64,000 bases of DNA from Phoebastria nigripes (lineage: Eukaryota > Chordata > Aves > Procellariiformes > Diomedeidae). Where the stretch lies: contig JAYKAV010002810.1 in the NCBI GenBank assembly GCA_035582835.1, positions 61,753 through 125,752 of the forward strand. Direction: 5' to 3'. The notes beneath the pieces are model-generated. The model was not told the DNA's origin. It saw only the letters and a program-made list of their open reading frames with translations, and made no database searches. Positions within the stretch are counted from its first letter, which is position 1, and each line of letters begins with the position of its first letter. The translations under genes were made by a program, and so were the position numbers. This document shows, piece after piece, positions 56,064 through 64,000 of this stretch.

Positions 56064-57951
56064 AAAAACAGCCTTTGATTTTAGATGTCTTAAAATTCCT
56101 CTTTTCTAATGCAGCTTATATGTGCCAGTAGACACGTCGTGACAGGCAGCTGTATGACAGCCTGCAACAAAATACACTGGATACAGGTGATGCTCTGCTT
56201 TCTAGCTCTGAGGAGGGAGTGGACTCAGCAGAGTTGAGGAGTCATGCACGTCTCATAGGTAATGAGGAACAGCCAACAGACATGTGCTTTGTACTGATTC
56301 AAGGCCATGGGGACTTTCCTCTCTTGAGTTTCAATCCCTTTGCTCTTGGGTGCAATGTTCATTTGATTTGCTTGACTGTGCCTCTGAATCCAGGGGTAAA
56401 ATCAATAAACCTACAATCTACAGCTTTCCACTATTTAATTAATACACCAAAATATTCAGTTTATTGAAACAGTTCTAAAATCCCTGGGAAATATTGTCCA
56501 TCTCCTCCATACTCAATAAAGTATTTCAGAGCATAGATTAAAACCTCTTGAAGAAATATAGCCACTGACCTGGCAATGCAGGCATTCTAGGAAGATCCCC
56601 CAAAATGCTGCAACAAATGCAAGGTTATAGGACATCATAAGATAAGGTCAACAGTATAGATAAAGGTTATTATTTAAGCTTAACAAGCAAATTCAACACT
56701 ACTTTATGTTAACTGATTAACAGTAATATAATGATGAATTCAGTAAGATGTGCTGTAATATGCTATTTAAAATGAAAATGGTCTGGGTCTATTATGAGAT
56801 AATGTATTATATTCATAGGGAAACTGCTGTAAAATTAATGTTGTGTCGTGCTTTAATATTATCATCAAGGAATATTAGTTTTAATGAACAAAGATAATGA
56901 AACAAAGGGGGGAAAAGCAGGAGGAAATAAAATAATTAAGCCACTGAGTTTTGAAATTCATCACTTTTTAGTGTTCTGTGAATGAATAAGTGGTAGAGTT
57001 GATTACTGCGCTGCTGTATGAGCTAAAGTCACAACAAAAACTAAGGCTCAATTAAGAAATTCTACAAACTCCTCCTGAAGCCTCAGCGAGGCAGCTGCCA
57101 GAAAAGGCAGGTTAGCAGAGCTACCTGCATCTTCCTGGAATTTGTCTTCCCTGAACTAACTGGTAGGTGATACTTGCCCAGAGGGAGGATCTCGGCTAAG
57201 ACAGCAGCCTGTGCCACTGGAGACCAGCCTTCACCACAAAAGTAGAATATTGTAAGTTGTTATCAATCAAATATATAGTAGAGTGCAGCCACTCATCTAT
57301 ATAGGTACCACTTTTAATACACAGGCAGTTATCCAGCATCATCTTGCAGACAAACTGTTAACTTTAGAGGCAGAAGGACCCATCGTAGCGTTTGTCCCTT
57401 TGACTTCTGGAGGCATCTTTGGGTATTCTGGGCCTGAGTGATGTACTCAATATCAGGAAGAAAAACCTGTGGTAGATCAAAGAACAGAAATCCAGTTGTC
57501 CAGGTAGGCTCTAAAGGTAAATAGGTTTTCTTTCTTTCCTCAGCTAAGAAAAGCACAAAACGGAAAGCAGCAGAGCATCCCCATGCAATTCCTATGTTAA
57601 GGGGTAACAAATTGTTCCCTTCCTCACCCCAGCAGAATTTTCTATTGCTAAGCCTGACATCTGGAGNGCTGTATATTGCCGAAAGAGAGCTAAGAGGAAC
57701 CTTTCATCCCAAATCAAGGTGTGTGAAGGTTGTTAGGTCTAATTATAAACAGACTTTTATCTCGTGCTTCAACCAATTAACAGTTGATATTTGGTAGTCT
57801 GTAAATGCCATGAAGCAGTGCAGTTGTTAGCTCATTCAGCTACACTTAGCTGTTAGTACACCAAGGGCTGATTTTCCTCAAATGATCCTTTTTGCACAGA
57901 GAGGTTCCTTCTCCTGTTGTGCCATGTTATTTCTGCTCTGAAGGAGAGATT
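56064..57951. other. Unassigned DNA
   Basis: No gene recognised. Short frames at 56219-56467 (+), 57329-57610 (-) and 57594-57797 (+) lack domains. Undetermined base at 57667. Confidence 0.5.
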
Positions 57952-58032
57952 CAGATCCTTTGCTGATAAAGTGGTATAGCTACCCTGAAGTTAATGGAGC
58001 TATGCTGAGCCGCATCAGCTGGATATTTGGCC
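57952..58032. repeat. Ancient hairpin repeat, both arms present
   Basis: Left arm CAGATCCTTTGCTGATAAAG, then GTGGTATAGCTACCCTGAAG. Right arm TTAATGGAGCTATGCTGAGC, then CGCATCAGCTGGATATTTGG. The arms are imperfect reverse complements over nearly 40 bases. This fits the old palindromic family with ends 'cagatcctcagctgg' and centre 'ccattgaagtcaatgg'. Confidence 0.75.
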
Positions 58033-61000
58033 AGTAGGAAATTTGTTATTCCAGAGCTCAGTAGNCGAGAAAGATAAACTGAGAAGAACATCCAGGAAAG
58101 GCGTGTTTGAAAAGAATAGTTTTAATAATTTGATTTTATAACTTGCTCTGTGATACCAATCATCACACTATTTAAAAAAGCAAAAGGTCTCTCTCAAGTA
58201 AATCTTTTCTTTTTCCCCTGTAACATTATCTTCTCCTGATCAAATGTGTCTTAAGTCCCCCTGTGAACAAAAGTTGCATACTTTGAAACTCACTTCTTAA
58301 TGCAAATCAGCTTGCTTGTTTTCAGCTTCATAATCTTTTCCACGGCAACAGCCTATCAGGATGTCACAGATAGAAAATGATGACTTTTGATGAGTAATAA
58401 GCAGCAGGGGCAAATGAATCCTTCAGGAAGGAGAGAGAAAAAAATCCTCTTTAGATTGGATCTAACAAAAAGAGCCGAATTCACCAACCATGTAATTTAA
58501 ACCCAGTGATGATATTTGCGAAGTTTATTTGGTCTTAAACTCCCTTTAAGTANTCTCTGTGCATGATGCAGCATAACTTGCTGGTCCACCGGGTCCCCAT
58601 CAGCACAGCAGCTGACAGAGTCCTGGAATTTGTCCCAAAAGAACACAAAAGTCTGGCAAAACATTCTTAATGAATAAAATCAATGAAACAAAGAAGAAAC
58701 ATTTTTAATGGACGAATTAGGTGGAGTTTAATGTCCGTGCACCATGCTGAAGATTTTTACTTGGTAGCGCCTATGTATAGCAAGCTTTTGTCTCTTCTGT
58801 CAGAACTGTCTGCCACCTACTGCTTATTCAGAGGGTGTTTTCATAGTTAATAGCAGCATAACTAACAACTAAAGGATATTTCTTGCTGCAGGGATTTTGC
58901 ATCTCTGGGAGAATATCCGAGTGACTTAGAGATTTGTTTTGCTTTTAGTTAGGGCTTATATTTTTTAAAAGACTTAATACAGAAATATTGGGGAACTAGT
59001 GTCTTCAGCCCTCCCTGAGGCAATGAGTGCTAATGATTAGGCTGGGCTCCCTCCAGCCAGGGGCACATCAGTGATTTTTAAAATTAATATGTTGCCGCTG
59101 TTAAAATCTCAGTGTTCACTTGCCCTAGGGGTGTGCAGAATGTAGCATACTCCCAGAGACCTTACCAGAGAGGGAGAGATGTATGTGTTTTTAGCAGGAT
59201 CCATGCTGGTTTTAGGTCTTCGAAGAACTTTGCATACTTAACTATGGCATTAGTCACAGCAGCCCGTAAGAGGCACCAAATAAGCATGCAGCTTCAAAAG
59301 GAAGCAGGGAAAATATAGAACTTAAATTCAACCTTCCCCTCTTGCCCTTCCTGATTATTTCTCNCTGGCAAGGAGCAACCCCTGGTTTTTTAAGGAGGCG
59401 ATCTAGTTCAGTGAAACTTCGTACAGGCTACTGTTGAGTGGACCCTTATGATGGAAGAAGCATGATTCTTTGTTTTTTCCCCTCGCTATTTCAGCTTTTC
59501 ATGTTGCCTTTCCCACATCTATATTAGCCTCCGGAAGAATTGAAGCCTCTCTTATTTTCTCTGGCAACGTAAAGCAGCCATGTTGGTGACAGTCCCAATT
59601 AGTGTCTTTTTGCCTTCAGGAATCATTATTATCTCTCTTGGGCAGCTGAATGTTAATTCATCTGTATGTGTTTATGCACCCAGTGGTGTATAGCATGTTA
59701 CTTCAGGTATCATTTAAAAGCCTTATTCCTTTGATAGCTGCAAATGGAGCAGGTCCACAGGTGACCAAGGGCCGGTAGAGGAGGAANGGAAGAAATCTTG
59801 TCTTCGAACATCAGTATGCAGTTTTTGGTGTCACTTGGCAGAGGCTAGAGTGTCTGTGCCTTTCAAAGCAGGAATCTAGCTTGACTTCACTCTGGCATCT
59901 CCACTGGAGTGAGCATGCCATGCCGGACTGCCTGCCATTTTGACATACTTCACTGTTCACATTTTTTATAACAGTTTTACCTCATGGAGGTTGGGAGAGA
60001 GACCTTATCCATTTATAAGCTGCTGATTTAAGCAGAGTCAGTGGAATACNGTGATACTGGATGGAAAAACTAATGCAGTTGTGAGTGATGCCTTTGGAGA
60101 GTGAGGTGCTTAGGTTGTCAATGTACTGTAAAAACAATATGAAATGATGTGTTTTAGTCATAATGGCATTGAATAAGGAAGGCTTCGGTAGAAAGGAGTC
60201 AAAAATCAGACATGACTGTATGCATTGCTGGATGAGTTTTGGAAAAATGGGTAATGCAAAAATAATAATCTCTCCCTGGCTTGCATTTTATACTAAGATA
60301 CTCCTTAGGATTTCCTTTCCAAATAGCTGCACCATCAGAAGAAGTCGTTGTCCACAGGGTCACATCCAGCTTCTGTGACCCTTCTTTGCCTTAGTCCTGT
60401 GAGACATTAGCAGCACTGCTCNTGTGCCAACTGAGCTGTCTCACTCTCCCCTTTGGGTTAAGAAGTTCTGGGCTAGTTAAAACAGTTTCAGATAGTAGGT
60501 CATGGCTTTTGCCTACTGAAGAGGGTTATCAGTGGGACTTGGTAGCCTGCCATGAGTATTGTGAGGGGGAGACAGATGGGGGAGCTCTTTAGCAAGCACA
60601 GGTGAAGACTGGAGAATCAGTTTGTCCATGGCCTCCACAGAAGTGAGAGGAAGGCAATTCCTGAGCTCATGGAGCTCATGAACCTGAAAGGAGAACCTGG
60701 AGGAGGAAGTGCTCTTTAGTGTACAGTAAATGCATTTCTGTCCTCCCGCCTATATAGAATAAAACTAATAACCACCTCACTTCTGTGTGGTTTAGGTAAC
60801 TGAGGAGATTTAATAGACCCTCAAGTCAGAGGCTTACTTTTTCTCTCCTCCTTTCTGTTTCCTCCAATCTTTTAATCTGCAGTTTATGCCAAAATTGTGC
60901 CAGTTTACACCAGGTTTGACTCTGAAGTAGATCATGGAAACAATCACAGCACAGGCACTCCTGAGAGTCTGTTACATGTTTTGAGTTTCCCAAAGAATGC

Positions 61001-63867
61001 CCCCTTTCCCTGGTGTCCATGTTCAGATGAAACCGAACAGGCACATGCAGAGGCCTCCAGGGCGCCAATCCAGATTCATCTAAATGTAATGGGAGATTCA
61101 TCATTAACTCATGTGGACACCAGATAAAAGCAGTGAGGGCATATGCAAGTCAGCAACATTGCTTGTGGAAGTGGGCAGGTAAAATCCAGAATGACTCCTC
61201 AGAAATTAGCCTGGGTTTTAAAATGGGCTTAAAAATAAACATAAATAAGGGTGTCTAGTCACTACATTTTATTCTTCTTTAGCCATTTTAAGGTTTTAAT
61301 GGCAGATCTGTAAGTGCTAGTAAATTCTATATGATGTTTAAGTGGGAACAAAGTCTCCTTCATTGGATTCTGCAGGATTTTTCTAGTCAGTTACAGAAAC
61401 AATTGACCTTAATATATGAAAAATTTGGCAAGTTATGTTTTAGTACACAATTTTAGGGATCAGTTCCAGTATATTCACTCCAAATGTCAATTTTAACAGA
61501 GTGAGATGATACTCAATGCAAGATACTATTTGCATGTATAATGGCCTCAGATGTATTGGTTCCAATGCATTTCTATCAATTTGAAAGATCAGGATTTGGC
61601 TTCAGCCTGAAACATCCAATTCATCTACACAAATACTAGGATTTAGGCTTGAGGGAAAAGTTGAGAATTTAGGAGGCTGCCTCTTTAGACTGTTATGCTG
61701 TAGGTAGTTTGGAAGCAATGATTTGTTTTTTTTTTCTAGCTGCAGAATAATGTAAACAATCAGTTTATGTAATGTAAATAATCAGTTTATACTCTCCTTT
61801 TAATTGTTATTTAAATGTAGTTGAAGACCATGGTTCTTTCCCTTAAATCAGTCCAGAAGTGGCCTGAATCCTGAGTGTTTCTAGCACTGAGGTAGAGTTA
61901 GTAATATTTTCTAAGACTTTGAAGAAGATACAGCAAGTTTCACATTTCACTAGTTTGTACACAGCAAGATGAATCATGCATCAGTGCTAGCAAAATTGTT
62001 AATATGCAGTATGTTACTCTTTGTTTATCNAAATAGAAAGTATGACTTGAAATCAGGTAAACAAATTGCTTTTAAATTTTTTTTCAGAACTAGTAACATA
62101 TCATTCTTGTTGCTAACCATTTGGAAACTTGAAATACATGTTTAGTGAAAATTTGACAATTTAAGAACATCTGGAAGTACAAATAGATGATATGGTTAAT
62201 ACAGCTATCTGTTTTAACTAAGCTGCATACTTCAATTATTTTTACGTTCTAAACTGTATAAAGTTCTGTTTAAGGCAGAGCAACTGTTGGAATGAATACA
62301 TTTACTTTAAATAGGCGCTCAGTAAATGTTAATGAAAACAGTGAAACTTGAAATGAGGCTGGCACAGGCAAAAGTTAATGCACAGAACTGCATTTTTGGA
62401 TAAATTTTGTTTAAAGAATGCATGGTTTGATTCCTTTCTATTTATTGTAACATTCAAACCAAGTGAAACTCCAGGGAATTATTAGAGAGACAAATTAAAA
62501 CAACAGATGGACTTGCAGTTACATGCATAAGGACATCTTTTCAAAAAGCCTCCTGACAATTTCAGATATTCCAAGTTATTCTATTTAATTTCAAGTGAAG
62601 AATCTTTCTTTTTCTGCAGAGCTGTCAATCTCAGCAAGCCCATAAGAAGATGATTTAAAAACATCATGAAATATATTTTTCCACTTGTCTTTTTTGAAGT
62701 ACATTGACAATCAGCTTATAAAGTAGGTAGAAAAATGCATTCCATTTTTTAACGGATGCAAAACATGAGCCTTCAGATCTTTCAAACCGAGCAGACTGCA
62801 ATGCTTATAAAGAAATTATTTCTTTGCAGTCAAGTACATTGACATGGTCTTTGATGACAAAATATCAAATTTTCCAGTGGTCTGTCTACTCTTAGAGCTA
62901 GAAAAAGTTTTTTGGAGAGTGGGTGTTACTCAATCAGATCAAACCTACCTGTTNGTCTGTAACCCAGGCAGCTGGTATAGTATTGGATTTGCACCCTGAT
63001 TGCAATGTCGAAGGATAATGAAATAATTTGTGAATTGCAAGGAAACAGAACTGTTATTGCTATGCCCTTTGATTGTTTGGCCTTCTGCCACTTGCTTTCA
63101 GCTGTCACTATTAATCATGAGAGAAGAACAGAGAGGGAAAAAAAATCTTTACAAGCTCCTCCTCAGTAACATGACTTAAAGGGATATACATGCAAGTTTT
63201 GAAGCTTTGAGATGAAGCTGTTTAAATATCACGCAGCTTGTACAAAATAGATGAATTAGAACCACAAGTGCCGCAGAACAGCCGTCTGTAGCAGGGGGAT
63301 AAGTTTGGCCACCTCAGTGATGGGCATGGTACAGGGATTTAGACAAATAGATAAGCAGTACTAACAAGTCTGTGAAACTGGCAAAGGGCACGTCAAAGCA
63401 GGCACAGAGCTCCCATATGAATCAGCTGGAGAGGAGCTAGTCAGTGTCTGGAAAATATATTGTTGCAAGAGTCATTGTACATGCTGAAGTGTCCTTCTTT
63501 GCTAACAAGGCTATGTCACAGCTGGACAGAAGCTGTCATGGACCATGAAGCAGTGCTTTCAGATTTGTCTGGGCGTCTTCTTGCACCTCTGCCCACAGGT
63601 AAATACTAGTGCTACACACTGAGGATTTCCTTAATTAGCCCTTTAAACAGGGTTGGACTTCACACAAAGTATACCCATTTCTTCAGGTAGGTGTCCAATT
63701 TACGTATGGATAAATATATGTATGCTGACCTTTATGTCCATGACTAAATCCAGCAAATGTAACAGGCTGGCTTCCTGGGTTTTAGTAAACTTCTGGGATG
63801 GAAGTTCACAACTTTGTAATTGGGATTACAGCGGTGAGAATTCAGGTAAATTGGGTCTCTATGAGTA
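58033..63867. other. Unassigned DNA
   Basis: No gene recognised in 5.8 kb. Contains eight of the window's 29 single undetermined bases (58065 to 62954). 'cagtttacaccagg' near 60900 may be one more trace of the TTTACACC repeat class. Frames at 59112-59318, 60163-60378, 60826-61104 (-), 60897-61127 and 63653-63907 show no domain. Confidence 0.5.
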
Positions 63868-64000
63868 TGGGGAATGTGAAGCTCAAGGGCAGCCTTGGCT
63901 GCAGTGACCATGAAATGGTGGAGTTCAAGATCCTTAGGGCACCAAGGAGGGCGCGCAGCAAGCTCACTACCCTGGACTTCAGCAGAGCACACTTTGGCCT
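63868..64000 (+). mobile_element. CR1 LINE entering at the window edge (endonuclease end)
   Basis: From TGGGGAATGTGAAGCTC (63868 onward) the plus-strand frame reads GNVKLKGSLGCSDHEMVEFK and then RSKLTTLDFSRAHFG to the window edge. SDH is the conserved motif near the C-terminus of the AP-type endonuclease domain of CR1 and related LINEs. Sequence before 63868 does not match, so this copy is 5'-truncated within the endonuclease. If complete downstream it would include the reverse transcriptase. No stop occurs in the visible 44 codons. Confidence 0.92.

Noticed and set aside
1..64000. CRISPR arrays, bacterial operons, phage or plasmid features
   Set aside because: No regularly spaced direct repeats, no gene-dense strands, no ribosome-binding sites. 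Composition and repeats are those of a bird genome.

Overview
The window looks like avian nuclear DNA, most likely a gene desert or part of a very long intron. It is AT-rich. I could not recognise a protein-coding gene, rRNA gene or intact tRNA gene on either strand. The avian assignment rests on several CR1 LINE fragments. One has an open C-terminal reading frame, and its 3' end carries the ATTCTATG repeats typical of bird CR1. It is supported by three LTRs whose ends and polyadenylation regions look like those of bird endogenous retroviruses. A neoavian bird is my guess, not a proof. I found no prokaryotic operons, phage genes, CRISPR arrays or origins.

Layout. Positions 1-13 kb are AT-rich with a GC-rich, CpG-bearing patch at about 2.9-4.3 kb. 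They hold two old CR1-type 3' tails (1.27 and 5.8 kb), a recent CR1 (7.8 kb), a MIR-like SINE (8.6 kb), a CTGAC/CTTGA-rich block (10 kb) and other ancient repeats. A solo LTR sits at 13392-13985 (+). Positions 14-32 kb are mostly unassigned, with two weak exon-like segments (21.2 kb + and 27.0 kb -) and a CR1 missing both ends (29.1 kb). A second, CpG-dense LTR lies at about 32350-33097 (+). Positions 33-44 kb hold a decayed tRNA-like SINE (37.5 kb) and several ancient palindromic repeats. Positions 44-54.3 kb are the richest in old LINE material: 44.0 kb (+), a 1.2-kb minus-strand piece (46.5-47.7 kb), another at 47.85 kb (-), and one at 54.0 kb (-). A second copy of the 13-kb LTR lies there in opposite orientation (53120-53696). 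The youngest-looking CR1 is at about 55565-56063. The last 133 bases enter another CR1, in its endonuclease region, which continues beyond the window.

The content is therefore a layered record of transposons of different ages rather than genes acting together. The items most worth a second look are: the inverted pair of LTRs with a conserved TGACGTCA/TATA core; the shared tail of two otherwise different LTR families; a recurrent class of ancient hairpin-forming repeats; two abutting perfect stem-loops at 50630-50681, one carrying mirrored GATA sites; and a minus-strand exon-like segment at 26987-27156. I did not find convincing evidence of an undescribed functional system. All family assignments come from remembered consensus patterns and need a RepeatMasker-type search to confirm.
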